DNA of 64,000 nt from Candidatus Leptofilum proximum (GCA_016710325.1 JADJXK010000001.1:496001-560000); one strand, 5' to 3'. Shown: positions 40,457-50,063, numbered from the stretch's first letter. Made by a program: numbers and translations. The notes: generated by a model from the sequence alone, not told the origin.

Positions 40457-43075
40457 CTATTCGTTTTTAATCGCCGCAATGATGTTCACCTGGCTGGCGC
40501 GCACCGCCGGATACCAGGCCGCCAGCAGCGCCACCAGGTACGCCAGGAAAAAGCTGTAAATCATCGGCACCAGCGGCACCTGAGACTCAATCACAAAGCC
40601 GCCAATCGAGCGCAAGCCGATGATAAACACATCAGACAGCACCGCGCCAAAGCCAACGCCAAACACCGCGCCAATGAAGCCCATCGTCGTGGCCTCGGCC
40701 AGGATCATGCGTCGCACCTGGCGGCGGCTCATGCCCAGGCTGCGCAGGCCACCCAGCTCGCGGGTGCGCTCCAGCACGTTCATCAGCATCGTGTTGATCA
40801 CCCCCAGCGCGGCCACCACCAGCCCAATCAACCCCAACACGTCAAACAGGCTAAACGCCTCGGCGCTGATGGCCCGGATCTTGGCCTCAAACGCCGCCTT
40901 GCCCTCCACTGACAGATTCTGACCCCGCCCCAACTGAGTTTCGATGGTCTGGGCTACGGCCGTTAACGTCGCACCTTCGGCCAGGGTCACGGCAAAACTG
41001 CTTACGTCATTCACGCCAAAGTAGCGCTGCAAATCCTCCGCCGAACCTGTTACAGATGGCGTCTCTCCGGCGCCAAAATCCATGACGATGGCCACAATCT
41101 CAAAATCGCGCCGTCCCCGCCGCGTTTCCATAGTCACCACGTTGCCCACATCCAGATCAAATTTGTTGGCCACATCCGCACCCACATACACGGCCCCGCC
41201 TTGGGCCAAACGAGTCATCAATTCCGGCACGGCCAGCCCATCCTGAATGCGTAGATCGCGCACGGTCTGGTACGTCGCCGGATCGATGCCTACAAAAATG
41301 GCAAATTCATCATGGCCACTGCTGGTTAGTAAGCGGGAAGCAACAATGCGCGTGGCAGTAACGGCCGTTACCTCCGGCAGCGCTAACAAACGAGCTTCCA
41401 AATCCGGCTGCATGGGCAGCGGCGAACGTACAAACAGGTCGCCGCCCAGGGCGCTGTCCAGCCAGCGCTCAATGTCCTGCTCAAAGCTGTTAGTCAGCCC
41501 GTTGATGCCCACCACCATGCTGATGCCCACCATCAGCGCCGCCACGGTGAGCGCGGTACGGCCGCGCGCCCGGTTGATGTTGCTGCTGCCCAAACGCCCT
41601 TCATTGCCAAAGATGAAGAGGGTGAACGGCCGTATCACCCACTCCAAGCCATTGGCCAGCACCGGAATACAGAGCGTGGCTCCCAGCAGCAGCACAAAAA
41701 TTGTGCCGCTGCCAATATAAAATGCCACCGACTGGCGAAACGGCACGTAATACAGCACCAGAATAGCGGCCGTCACCGTTAGCGGGCCAAACTTCAGCCC
41801 CATTGTCAGCCAGCGGCGCTCATCGGTGCTGCCCTGCACCCGCAGCGCCTGCAAAGGGGAGATGCGCGCTGCTTGCACGGCGGGCACCGCAGCCGCGGCC
41901 AGCGTCACCACCACGCCGACCATCACCGAAATCAACATACTTTGCGGTGTGGCGCTCACCTCACTGATCGTTTGCCCAGAAAAATTGCCCATGCCAATGA
42001 CCAACCCGCGCGCCAGCAGCAGGCCAAACCCTACTCCTACCACGCTACCAGCCACGCCCAGGAGCAGCGCTTCGGTCAACACAATTCTGATGACCTGGCG
42101 TTGGGTGGTGCCCACCGCACGCAGCATGCCAATTTCGCGCGTGCGCTCCACCACGGTCATGGCAAAGGCGTTGTAAATAAGAAAGGAGCCAACAAACAAG
42201 CTGACCACGCTGAAAAAGTTGAGCCCCTGCTGGTAGCTGGACAGGCTGTTGGTGACCAGTTCCCCACGCGAGGCGGGCCGCTTGACGGTAAACTCGTCCC
42301 CCAACCGCTCTGCCAAATCCTGGCGGAACTGTTCTAGGGCGGCCGTACTGCTGCTGATCGACTCATCCACCACCAGTTCAATCTGGCCGACTTGGCCCGG
42401 TGCGCCAAACAGTTCTTGCACGACGGGAACGGCCGTAATCCCCAACACCCCCTCATTGCTAATGCCGATCTCTTCCTTGGCAATCAACCCCACCACGCGC
42501 AGTTTCACCACGCCGCTCACTGGCGTGAGGATGGCAAAATCCTCCCCCACTTCAATCCCTTTTTCCTCGGCGTAGGTGTCTACCAGCAGCATGTTGTAGG
42601 CCGTTTCGTTGGGATTGAGCAAACGGCCGTCTACCAGTTTGTAGGTGTAAATGGCTTCATCCGCTGCCAGGTCCCGCCCCATCAACCAGAAGTTAGTACC
42701 CGGCACCACAAAACCGCCCGCCCCGTACTGCTCCTCCCAGCCCTCTGCCTCATCGGCGGGAATGGTGACGCCTACCAGGCCGGGTGCCGCGGCCACCACG
42801 CCGGGAAAGCGGCGCACGGTGGCCAGCACCGACTCGTCAAACAGCTCACCGAGAGCGGCCGTTTCCACCACCAGGTCACTTTGTCCGGCCGCCTCATCAA
42901 AAAAGCGGTTGATTGAGCGGAGCGTGCTGCTGTTGGTGGCACTCACCGCCACCATGGCCGCCACACCTACCACGATGCCCGCGGCCGTCAGCGCCGTGCG
43001 CACCCACCGCGCCCGCAAATTACGCAGCACCATCAGCCAGGGCAGGGTGAGTTGAAGTCCAAATAGTTGAAACAT
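40457..43075 (-). CDS. ABC transporter permease (MacB/FtsX type, two FtsX domains)
   Basis: 872 residues from ATG 43073-43075 (MFQLFGLQLTLPWLMVLRNL); an extension upstream would be read from a GGAGATTGG repeat. Two FtsX-like units: N-terminal helix plus large extracytoplasmic MacB periplasmic domain, then membrane helices with FFSVVSLFVGSFLIYNAFAMTVVERTREIGMLRAVGTTQRQV; the same pattern recurs at the C-terminus (FSLFDVLGLIGLVVAALGVINTMLMNVLERTRELGGLRSLGMSRRQV). Works with the ATPase at 43160. It resembles mechanotransmission or lipoprotein-transport systems; substrate unknown. Confidence 0.85.
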   Translation of the reverse strand: MFQLFGLQLTLPWLMVLRNLRARWVRTALTAAGIVVGVAAMVAVSATNSSTLRSINRFFDEAAGQSDLVVETAALGELFDESVLATVRRFPGVVAAAPGLVGVTIPADEAEGWEEQYGAGGFVVPGTNFWLMGRDLAADEAIYTYKLVDGRLLNPNETAYNMLLVDTYAEEKGIEVGEDFAILTPVSGVVKLRVVGLIAKEEIGISNEGVLGITAVPVVQELFGAPGQVGQIELVVDESISSSTAALEQFRQDLAERLGDEFTVKRPASRGELVTNSLSSYQQGLNFFSVVSLFVGSFLIYNAFAMTVVERTREIGMLRAVGTTQRQVIRIVLTEALLLGVAGSVVGVGFGLLLARGLVIGMGNFSGQTISEVSATPQSMLISVMVGVVVTLAAAAVPAVQAARISPLQALRVQGSTDERRWLTMGLKFGPLTVTAAILVLYYVPFRQSVAFYIGSGTIFVLLLGATLCIPVLANGLEWVIRPFTLFIFGNEGRLGSSNINRARGRTALTVAALMVGISMVVGINGLTNSFEQDIERWLDSALGGDLFVRSPLPMQPDLEARLLALPEVTAVTATRIVASRLLTSSGHDEFAIFVGIDPATYQTVRDLRIQDGLAVPELMTRLAQGGAVYVGADVANKFDLDVGNVVTMETRRGRRDFEIVAIVMDFGAGETPSVTGSAEDLQRYFGVNDVSSFAVTLAEGATLTAVAQTIETQLGRGQNLSVEGKAAFEAKIRAISAEAFSLFDVLGLIGLVVAALGVINTMLMNVLERTRELGGLRSLGMSRRQVRRMILAEATTMGFIGAVFGVGFGAVLSDVFIIGLRSIGGFVIESQVPLVPMIYSFFLAYLVALLAAWYPAVRASQVNIIAAIKNE

Positions 43076-43083
43076 GATCTTTG

Positions 43084-43150
43084 GGAGATGGAGAGATTGG
43101 AGACTGGAGATTGGAGAATTACGCAAACCAATCTCCAATCTCTGATCTCC
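43084..43150. repeat. Hairpin of GGAGATTGG units
   Basis: Left GGAGATGGAGAGATTGGAGA (43084-43103) and right CCAATCTCCAATCTCTGATC (43128-43147) are complementary with one bulge. It lies in the gap between the ATPase and permease genes of one minus-strand operon. Confidence 0.55.
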
Positions 43151-43159
43151 ACTCTCCTC

Positions 43160-43909
43160 TTACAGCTCCAGCTCCCGCATGACCCGCATGATGTTGCGGA
43201 TATCTTCGCTTTCGCCCGATTTGGCCTGGATAGGGAGGTTTTGCACGATACGGCCGTCTTTCAAAAAGACCACTCGATCGGCATAACTGGCGGCACGGGG
43301 ATCATGGGTCACCATCACAATCGTTTGCCGCAGCGCTTCGGCCGACTGGCGCAGCAGCTCCAAAATCGCCGTCCCCGACTGCGAGTCCAGATTGCCCGTT
43401 GGTTCATCGGCCAGCACAATCTCCGGGTCGTTGACAAAGGCACGGGCTATGGCCACCCGCTGCTGCTGGCCGCCGCTCATCTGGTCCGGCTTATGATCGC
43501 GCCGTTCCACCAGCCCTACCATTGCCAACAGGCTGTCGATCTTCTCCTGGTGCTTCTCAATGCGCTGCCCATCAATCAACAGCGGCAGGGCGACGTTTTC
43601 CGCGGCTGTCAACGTTGGCACCAGGTTGTAAAACTGGAAAATAAACCCCACCTTGCGCCGCCGCACCACCGTCACCTCGTCGTCCGAAAGGTGAGTGATG
43701 GGATGGCCTGCCAGGGCAATTTCGCCCGAAGTAGGTTCGTCCAGCCCACCCAGCAGGTGCAGCAGCGTACTTTTCCCCGAGCCAGATGGCCCCATCACCG
43801 CCACAAACTCCCCCTTCACCACGTTAAAGGAAACCTCATGCAGCGCTGTGACGATCACCTCGCCCATGCTGTACTGTTTGGTGACACTGTTTGCTTCAAG
43901 AACCGTCAT
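43160..43909 (-). CDS. ABC transporter ATP-binding protein (MacB/LolD type)
   Basis: 249 residues. Walker A GPSGSGKSTLL (about 40-50), Q-loop FQFYNLVP, signature MSGGQQQRVAIARAF, Walker B EIVLADEPTGNLD and H-loop VTHD. The LolD/MacB family drives FtsX-type permeases; the permease is the next gene (after an 84-base gap). ATG has no strong binding site (GAGGATTTA at -11). Confidence 0.9.
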   Translation of the reverse strand: MTVLEANSVTKQYSMGEVIVTALHEVSFNVVKGEFVAVMGPSGSGKSTLLHLLGGLDEPTSGEIALAGHPITHLSDDEVTVVRRRKVGFIFQFYNLVPTLTAAENVALPLLIDGQRIEKHQEKIDSLLAMVGLVERRDHKPDQMSGGQQQRVAIARAFVNDPEIVLADEPTGNLDSQSGTAILELLRQSAEALRQTIVMVTHDPRAASYADRVVFLKDGRIVQNLPIQAKSGESEDIRNIMRVMRELEL

Positions 43910-44020
43910 TAAATCCTCGCCATTATTTCGTGATTTTTCTCACAACCAATGTTACCTAACAACGGGGCGAAAACCAATGGCCAAGCGCCAATTCTTGCCT
44001 GTCACCCACTGGTCACCGAA
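43910..44020. other. Gap between divergent ABC and S1 units
   Basis: About 110 bases before the S1 promoter. Contains no gene or clear structure other than two GTCACC copies (44000-44016). Confidence 0.3.
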
Positions 44021-44049
44021 TTGACAACCCCAGACAGAGCCGATATAAT
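44021..44049 (+). promoter_or_regulatory. Consensus promoter upstream of ribosomal protein S1
   Basis: TTGACA (44021-44026), exactly 17 bases, TATAAT (44044-44049): both hexamers perfect. It is 260 bases before the S1 start and would give a long leader. A GTCACC direct repeat lies just upstream. Confidence 0.8.
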
Positions 44050-44143
44050 CGAGAATCTGGGTATATTGGCTGAGTTTGATGAAAAGGTCGCTTTACAATT
44101 GCACATTCTGTAGAGTGCGTATCGAGTCAAAAAAGGACACAAG

Positions 44144-44188
44144 ATGACTCTCCCGTACGTATTTGTGTGGCAAGTCCCGCCTGAATAA
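44144..44188 (+). CDS. Possible 14-residue leader peptide
   Basis: ATG with AAAAAGGACACAAG upstream encodes MTLPYVFVWQVPPE then TAA. It sits in the long leader of the S1 transcript. The good binding site and position suggest translation-based regulation, but nothing in the sequence confirms it. Confidence 0.3.
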   Translation: MTLPYVFVWQVPPE

Positions 44189-44248
44189 CGCGTCGTAAAC
44201 GACAATTTGATAAAGAAGATTTCTTCTCGGCCTATGCCTTACAAAAAA

Positions 44249-44278
44249 TTGCGCGTAGGTCGATTTTTTGTTTATAAT
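44249..44278 (+). promoter_or_regulatory. Second promoter of ribosomal protein S1
   Basis: TTGCGC (44249-44254), 18 bases including a T6 run, TATAAT (44273-44278). Located 32 bases before the S1 start, so S1 may be read from two start sites. Confidence 0.6.
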
Positions 44279-44310
44279 GACCATATCCTTTTTGATGAGA
44301 CAGGACCTGT

Positions 44311-45612
44311 ATGAGCAACGAAGATACCAATTTTATGGAAGAGCTTTTAGACCAGCACGATTACGAAGAGCCGCAGGTTGGCGATATTCGTAAAGGCATC
44401 ATTGTGGCCATAACGCCTCAAGGTGTTATTGTGGACTTGGGTCTGAAACGGGACGGTCTGGTGCCCTCTTCCGACTTGAGCAAGCTGGAACCCGAAGAGC
44501 GCGAGGCGCTTAAGATCAATGACGAGATTCCTATCTACGTCACCAACACAGACGCGCCGGACAGTTTGTACGTTTCCATTCACCTGGCTCAGCTAAACCA
44601 GGATTGGATCGACGCGGAAAAGCTCTTGGAAAGCGGCGAAATCTTCGAAGGCGAAGTCATCGGCTACAACAAGGGTGGTGCGATTATTCCATTCGGCCGT
44701 TTGCGCGGGTTTGTCCCGGCTTCTCATCTCAGCGAGCTGTCTCGCGGCCTCAATGACCGGCAGCGTCAGCAAAAGCTGGCCAAGCTGCGCGGCCAAAAAG
44801 TGCCGGTGAAGGTTATCGAAGTGGACCGCCGCCGCCGCCGCCTGGTTTTCTCTCAGCGTGACGCCCAGAAAGAGTGGGAAGACAAACGCAAGAAGGAACT
44901 GCTCAAGGACCTGAAAGAAGGCGATGTTTTAACCGGTCGGGTCAGTGGTTTGCGTGATTTTGGTATTTTTGTTGACCTGGGCGGGGCCGACGGTCTGGTT
45001 CATATTTCTGAGCTGGCCTGGTACCGGATCGACCATCCACGTGAGGTGGTAAAAGTGGGTGATGAGATTGAGGTGTACGTCCTCAACATCAACCCAGATT
45101 CTCAGCGCATCAGCCTGAGCCGCAAGCGCCTGCTGGAAAATCCCTGGTCTACCGTGGAAAAACGGTACAATCAAAACCAGCTGGTGGAAGGTAAGATCAC
45201 GCGCATCGTGGACTATGGCGCTTTTGCCGAGATCGAACCGGGCGTGGAAGGCCTGCTGCACCTGTCGCAGCTTTCCCGCAGCCAGGTGGAGAATGCCCAT
45301 GAGGTGGTCAAAGAAGGCGAAACCCACCTGCTTCGCATCGTGAGCATTGATTCGGACCGGCAGCGCATTGGCCTGAGCCTGCGCGCGGTGAATGCCAATG
45401 AGCAGATTGAGTGGATGGCCATGCGCGAAGCGGAAGCCGCCGCTGCTGCAGAAGCTGGTGATGTCGAAGACGAAACGGCCGAAGACGGTGCAGAGTACGA
45501 AGAAACGGCCGTTGCCGACGAGTTCAGCGACGATGCCGATTATTTTGAAGAAGATGAAGAAGAAACGGCCGAAGACGCCGATTTCGACGACGAAGATGAA
45601 GATGAAAGCTAA
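44311..45612 (+). CDS. rpsA: 30S ribosomal protein S1
   Basis: 433 residues with four S1 RNA-binding domains (about residues 20-86, 105-170, 195-265, 280-350). Domain markers include GDIRKGIIVAITPQGVIVDLGLKRDGLVPSSDL, GAIIPFGRLRGFVPASHLSE, GVLTGRVSGLRDFGIFVDLGGADGLVHISEL and GKITRIVDYGAFAEIEPGVEGLLHLSQL. The C-terminus is a long acidic tail (ETAEDGAEYEE..., DDEDEDES) not part of the S1 fold. Bacterial S1 proteins with four domains are common outside proteobacteria. infA follows after 65 bases. Confidence 0.88.
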   Translation: MSNEDTNFMEELLDQHDYEEPQVGDIRKGIIVAITPQGVIVDLGLKRDGLVPSSDLSKLEPEEREALKINDEIPIYVTNTDAPDSLYVSIHLAQLNQDWIDAEKLLESGEIFEGEVIGYNKGGAIIPFGRLRGFVPASHLSELSRGLNDRQRQQKLAKLRGQKVPVKVIEVDRRRRRLVFSQRDAQKEWEDKRKKELLKDLKEGDVLTGRVSGLRDFGIFVDLGGADGLVHISELAWYRIDHPREVVKVGDEIEVYVLNINPDSQRISLSRKRLLENPWSTVEKRYNQNQLVEGKITRIVDYGAFAEIEPGVEGLLHLSQLSRSQVENAHEVVKEGETHLLRIVSIDSDRQRIGLSLRAVNANEQIEWMAMREAEAAAAAEAGDVEDETAEDGAEYEETAVADEFSDDADYFEEDEEETAEDADFDDEDEDES

Positions 45613-45677
45613 CCTGGCCCGGTTAGTGCCAAACGGTTCACAAGATCAATCAACGATTTTGTGTCGAAAGGATTTTT

Positions 45678-45911
45678 ATGTCTAAAGACGATAAGCTGGA
45701 AGTTGAAGGGACAGTGACTGAGTTGCTGCCCAATACGCAGTTCACGGTGGAGCTGGATAATGGCCATAAAGTGCTGGCCTATCTTTCCGGTAGAATGCGC
45801 AAATATTACATCCGCATTTTGCTCGGTGACCGCGTACGGGTTGAAATGACGCCGTACGACCTGGAGCGAGGGCGGATTACCTACCGGTATCACCGCAACA
45901 AAGCTCGTTAG
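45678..45911 (+). CDS. infA: Translation initiation factor IF-1
   Basis: 77 residues; single OB-fold S1-type domain with KLEVEGTVTELLPNTQFTVELDNGHKVLAYLSGRMRKYYIRILLGDRVRVEMTPYDLERGRITYRYH, matching IF-1 along its full length. Start at ATG 45678, preceded by AAAGGATTTTT. Co-located with rpsA rather than in a ribosomal protein cluster. Confidence 0.93.
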   Translation: MSKDDKLEVEGTVTELLPNTQFTVELDNGHKVLAYLSGRMRKYYIRILLGDRVRVEMTPYDLERGRITYRYHRNKAR

Positions 45912-45950
45912 TTACTGTCTTCCAGCATTCAAACATTTTATTTTATAGGG

Positions 45951-45985
45951 AACGCCTCAGCCAAGCTGGGGCGTTTTTAGTTTTT
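45951..45985 (+). terminator. Terminator of the rpsA-infA unit
   Basis: AACGCCTCAGC, a 3-base loop, GCTGGGGCGTT (one G-T pair), then TTTAGTTTTT. It overlaps the end of prmA on the other strand. Confidence 0.8.
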
Positions 45986-46909
45986 CGGAGTAACAATCAG
46001 GCAAACCCAGTCGCGTACTTGAATTTTTTCGGTAATGTAGCCGCCAGCGAGGGTTACGGCCGTTTCCACCATCCCCAGTTGCTCTTCAATAATCCCACTC
46101 AAAATCAGCCTGCCCTCCGGCGCCACGTACTCCAGCAAGCGATCATCATCCAAAAGCGACACAATAACGTGAGCCAGAATATTCACCACCACAACGTCCC
46201 AGCGCGTGAGCGGCACATCGGCCAACATACCCTGATGAACTTGAATCGTATCAATGTTGTTTTGGGCGGCGTTGCTTTGCGTGGTCTCTACCGCCAGGAA
46301 GTCGGTGTCAAACGCGCGGACTGCCCCTGCCCCCAGCTTCACGGCGGCAATGGCCAGAATGCCGGAGCCAGTACCCACATCCAGCACAGAGCTGCCGGGC
46401 TTTACTTCCTGCTCCAGCGCCTGCAAACACATTTGCGTGGTAGGATGCAGGCCGGTGCCAAAGGCCATGCCGGGGTCCAGCACCAGCACCGCGTCACCTG
46501 GCCGGGCAAAGTCGCCGTCGTTGGCGTTACGGCCGTTTTCCACCCAACTCGGCTGAATCCAAACCTTCTTGCCTATACGAAAAGGATGGTAGTGGGCTTT
46601 CCAGGCATTGGCCCAATCTTCTTCTTTGAGTTGGCGAAATGTGGGCGGGGGAATGGGATATAAACGCCCTAAGTGGTAGAGAATCTCTTCCAACCGCTGG
46701 CGCAGTTCGGGTGTATCTTCGCCCTCAGGCACATAAATCTTGACGGTTACGGCCGTTTCTAAAGCATCGGGCGCCGGGGTTGTTTCATCTCCCAGCTGCT
46801 CCAAAACCACACCGTCATTGTAGGCAAACGGCCGTAGCACTTCCGCCACGGCCTCGGCCCCTTCCCCGTCTGTGATTACACTGACTTCCAGCCAGTACGT
46901 TGTGGTCAT
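45977..46909 (-). CDS. prmA: Ribosomal protein L11 methyltransferase
   Basis: 310 residues. N-terminal PrmA-type substrate-binding region (YWLEVSVITDGEGAEAVAEVLRPF), then a Rossmann methyltransferase: SSVLDVGTGSGILAIAAVKLGA (SAM motif I), VVVNILAHVIVSLLDD (post-I block NIL), GMAFGTGLHPTT with the family GTG/HPTT motif. Methylates L11 lysines and N-terminus. Last gene of the heat-shock operon, start adjacent to the dnaJ stop. Confidence 0.9.
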   Translation of the reverse strand: MTTTYWLEVSVITDGEGAEAVAEVLRPFAYNDGVVLEQLGDETTPAPDALETAVTVKIYVPEGEDTPELRQRLEEILYHLGRLYPIPPPTFRQLKEEDWANAWKAHYHPFRIGKKVWIQPSWVENGRNANDGDFARPGDAVLVLDPGMAFGTGLHPTTQMCLQALEQEVKPGSSVLDVGTGSGILAIAAVKLGAGAVRAFDTDFLAVETTQSNAAQNNIDTIQVHQGMLADVPLTRWDVVVVNILAHVIVSLLDDDRLLEYVAPEGRLILSGIIEEQLGMVETAVTLAGGYITEKIQVRDWVCLIVTPKN

Positions 46910-48061
46910 CTAAAATCCCAGTGCGTTGCGCAGTTGGTCCCAAATGCCCCGGTCGCCCCGCGGTACAACTTCTTTGCCCAGGGTACGCGAAAGTTCCTGG
47001 AACAGCTCTTTTTGCTCATCCGTCAGTTTGGTGGGCACTGCCACCTGAATCAGAACGTGCTGGTCACCACGGCCCATCGGCGTGCCCCGGCCTGATCGAT
47101 CCAGGCGTGGCACCCCTTTGTTGCGCAGCCGGAAAACCTTGCCCGGCTGTGTTCCCGGTGGAATTTCCAGCGGTTCATCACCATCCAACGTCGGCACCAT
47201 GATATTGTCGCCCAGAGCTGCCTGGGCCACGTTGATGTGTAAATCGAGGAAAATGTCCTCGCCCCGACGCCGGAAAAATTCGTGGGGCTTCACGTCGATC
47301 ACCACAAACAGGTTGCCGGGCGGGCCGCCATCCTGGCCAGGGCCACCTTCTCCGGTGAGGCGGATTTGCGTGTCGCTGTCTACCCCTGGCGGAACTTTTA
47401 CCTTCAGGGAACGAACTTCGGTCACCTGCTTTTGGCCGTTGCAGGTCGGGCAAAGGTCAGGAATCAGTTCTCCCGTTCCCTGGCAAGTTGCGCAAGTGGT
47501 GACGTTGACAAAGGAGCCCAGGATAGACTGCTGCACACGGCGCACCTCACCGGAACCGTTACAGGTGGTGCAGGGGATCGGGTTGCTGCCCGGCCTGGCG
47601 CCGCTGCCATGGCAGGTAGCGCACACTTCGGGGCGGCGAATTTCCACCTCTCTTTCAACGCCAAACACTGCCTCTTCAAAAGAGATGGTGAGGTCGGTGC
47701 GCAGATCCATGCCGCGTCGCGGCCCGCGACGACGGCGACGATTGCCACCAAAACCGGCGTTAAACAGCTCTTCGAAGATGTCGCTGATATTGCCAAAGCC
47801 ACCTTCGAAGCCGCCAAAACCCCCGGCGGCGCCGTTTTCCACCCCAGCATGGCCATAGGTGTCATACATGTTGCGCTTGCGTTCATCAGAGAGTATCTCG
47901 TAGGCACGCTGAATCTCTTTGAACTTGTCCTCTGCGCCATGATCTTTATTAACGTCTGGATGGTATTGGCGTGCCAGTTTGCGATACGCTTTCTTGACAT
48001 CTTCTTTAGAAGCGCCGCGCGAGAGACCTAGCACGTCATAAAAGTCTCGTTGTGTGGCCAT
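46910..48061 (-). CDS. dnaJ: Chaperone DnaJ
   Basis: 383 residues. J domain with HPD (YHPDVNKDHG near residue 35), G/F-rich segment GGFGGFEGGFGNIS, four CxxCxGxG zinc repeats (CATCHGSG, CTTCNGSG, CATCQGTG, CPTCNGQK; the last one degenerate) and the C-terminal substrate-binding region. Stimulates DnaK ATPase. Between dnaK and prmA. Confidence 0.95.
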   Translation of the reverse strand: MATQRDFYDVLGLSRGASKEDVKKAYRKLARQYHPDVNKDHGAEDKFKEIQRAYEILSDERKRNMYDTYGHAGVENGAAGGFGGFEGGFGNISDIFEELFNAGFGGNRRRRRGPRRGMDLRTDLTISFEEAVFGVEREVEIRRPEVCATCHGSGARPGSNPIPCTTCNGSGEVRRVQQSILGSFVNVTTCATCQGTGELIPDLCPTCNGQKQVTEVRSLKVKVPPGVDSDTQIRLTGEGGPGQDGGPPGNLFVVIDVKPHEFFRRRGEDIFLDLHINVAQAALGDNIMVPTLDGDEPLEIPPGTQPGKVFRLRNKGVPRLDRSGRGTPMGRGDQHVLIQVAVPTKLTDEQKELFQELSRTLGKEVVPRGDRGIWDQLRNALGF

Positions 48062-48092
48062 AGCTGTCCTTGTGGTCTGCTACAAAAATCAA

Positions 48093-48137
48093 AGATTTCG
48101 CAGACTGCCACGAAGCTCGTTTTGATCTGCGAAATCT
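48093..48137. repeat. Hairpin between dnaK and dnaJ
   Basis: AGATTTCGCAGA (48093-48104) pairs perfectly with TCTGCGAAATCT (48126-48137). It may set the amount of dnaJ mRNA relative to dnaK or act as an end-protection element. Confidence 0.55.
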
Positions 48138-48164
48138 GTTGTCCCGTTCGTTTGCTAATAAAAA

Positions 48165-50063
48165 TTAGGCGTCGCTGAACTCGCCTTCAATGACATCCTC
48201 ATCCCCTTCCGTATTGCCGTCGGGGGCGCCGTTGGCAGACGGACCGGCTGCACCAGGCTGCTGGTACATGGCAGCGCCAGCTTCATTGAGGACGTTTTGG
48301 AGCTTGTTAACGGCCGTTTCCAAAGCATCCGCATCACCACCACCAGACAACATCTCTTTCACCGCGTCAATCTGGCTCTGGATAGCTGCCTTGGTGGCAT
48401 CCGGCAGCTGTTCGCCGTTATCCTGCAGGAACTTCTCGGCGCTGTAAACGGCCGAATCCGCCTTGTTGCGCGCCTCAACCTGCTTGCGCCGCTGCTCATC
48501 CTCAGCTGCATGGGACTCCGCATCCTGCACCATGCGCTCGATTTCCGTGTCGGACAGACCGCTGGAGGGAATAATCTGCATCGCCTGCTGCTTGCCGGTG
48601 GCTTTGTCTGCGGCCGTTACGTTCAAAATACCGTCAGCATTGATGTCAAACGTCACCTCAATCTGCGGCACGCCGCGCGGTGCCGGGGGAATGCCGTCGA
48701 GGATGAACTTACCCAGGCTCTTGTTATCGGCCGCCATCTGGCGCTCACCCTGCGTTACGTGAATTTCCACCTGGGTCTGGCTGTCCGACGCCGTGGAAAA
48801 GACCTGGCTTTTCTTGGTCGGGATGGTAGTGTTGCGCTCGATCAGCGGCGTGGCCACGCCACCCAGCGTTTCAATGCTCAGGGTCAGCGGAGTCACGTCC
48901 AGCAGCAGCACGTCTTTCACATCGCCGCCCAACACACCAGCCTGAATGGCTGCGCCAATGCCAACCACCTCATCTGGATTCACGCCTTTGTGCGGCTCTT
49001 TGCCAAAGAATTGGCGCACTGCTTCCTGAATTGCCGGCACGCGGGTCATACCACCCACCAAAACCACCTGGGTGATGTCGCTTTTGGAGACACCCGCATC
49101 TTTCAGTGCCTGGCGGCATGGCTCGATGGAGCGTTTCACCAGTTCGTCGGTGAGCTGCTCAAACTTGGCACGGGAAAGCGTCAGGTTCAAGTGCTTGGGG
49201 CCAGTGGCATCGGCGGTGATGTAGGGTAGATTGAGTTCGGTCTGCATGGTGGTAGACAGCTCAATCTTGGCTTTTTCGGCCGCTTCACGCAAACGCTGCA
49301 GCGCCTGGCGATCGTCACGCAGGTCGATGCCCTGATCCATTTTGAACTGCTCCGCAGCCCAATCGATAATTTTCTGGTCAAAATCGTCACCACCCAGGAA
49401 AGTATCGCCGTTAGTAGATTTCACCTCAAAAACACCGTCACCCACTTCCAGGATGGAAATATCGAAGGTACCGCCACCCAAATCGTAAACGGCAATCAGC
49501 TCGTCGGCGCTGCTGCCCAGGCCATAGGCGAGGGAAGAAGCAGTGGGCTCGTTCACAATGCGCAGCACTTCCAGACCGGCAATCTTGCCCGCGTCTTTGG
49601 TAGCCTGCCGCTGGCTGTCGTTGAAGTAAGCGGGCACGGTGATGACCGCCTGGGTCACCGGCTGGCCCAGGTAAGCTTCAGCATCGGCCTTGATTTTTTG
49701 CAGGACCATGGCAGAGACTTCCGGCGGGGAGTATTCACGTTCGTTCAGGACCACGCGCACATCGCCGTTAGGCGCTTTGCGCACTTCGTAGGGAACGTAC
49801 TTGAGTGCCTTTTGCACCACGGGGTCGTCAAATTTACGCCCCATGAAACGCTTCACGGAAAATACGGTATTGAGCGGATTGATGACCGCCTGGCGCTTGG
49901 CCACCTGACCTACCAGTCGTTCACCAGTTTTGGTGTTAATGGCGACGACGGAAGGAAAGGTACGGCCGCCTTCTGCGCTGGAAATGACAACCGGTTCGCC
50001 GCCTTCCATGACGGCCGCTACGGAGTTTGTAGTTCCTAAATCGATTCCAATTATTTTGCCCAT
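48165..50063 (-). CDS. dnaK: Molecular chaperone DnaK (Hsp70)
   Basis: 632 residues, normal length. Start MGKIIGIDLGTTNSVAAVMEGGEPVVI, phosphate 1/2 and adenosine motifs VYDLGGGTFDISIL, GGMTRVPAIQEAV and NEPTASSLAYGLG; the substrate domain carries LLLDVTPLTLSIETLGG. Acidic tail typical of DnaK ends EDVIEGEFSDA. ATP-dependent folding; partners GrpE and DnaJ are adjacent. Confidence 0.96.
   Translation of the reverse strand: MGKIIGIDLGTTNSVAAVMEGGEPVVISSAEGGRTFPSVVAINTKTGERLVGQVAKRQAVINPLNTVFSVKRFMGRKFDDPVVQKALKYVPYEVRKAPNGDVRVVLNEREYSPPEVSAMVLQKIKADAEAYLGQPVTQAVITVPAYFNDSQRQATKDAGKIAGLEVLRIVNEPTASSLAYGLGSSADELIAVYDLGGGTFDISILEVGDGVFEVKSTNGDTFLGGDDFDQKIIDWAAEQFKMDQGIDLRDDRQALQRLREAAEKAKIELSTTMQTELNLPYITADATGPKHLNLTLSRAKFEQLTDELVKRSIEPCRQALKDAGVSKSDITQVVLVGGMTRVPAIQEAVRQFFGKEPHKGVNPDEVVGIGAAIQAGVLGGDVKDVLLLDVTPLTLSIETLGGVATPLIERNTTIPTKKSQVFSTASDSQTQVEIHVTQGERQMAADNKSLGKFILDGIPPAPRGVPQIEVTFDINADGILNVTAADKATGKQQAMQIIPSSGLSDTEIERMVQDAESHAAEDEQRRKQVEARNKADSAVYSAEKFLQDNGEQLPDATKAAIQSQIDAVKEMLSGGGDADALETAVNKLQNVLNEAGAAMYQQPGAAGPSANGAPDGNTEGDEDVIEGEFSDA

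Noticed and set aside
40457..43909. ABC transporter as lasso exporter
   Set aside because: MacB/FtsX-type systems differ from lasso D-type ABC exporters, and the genes are over 30 kb away.
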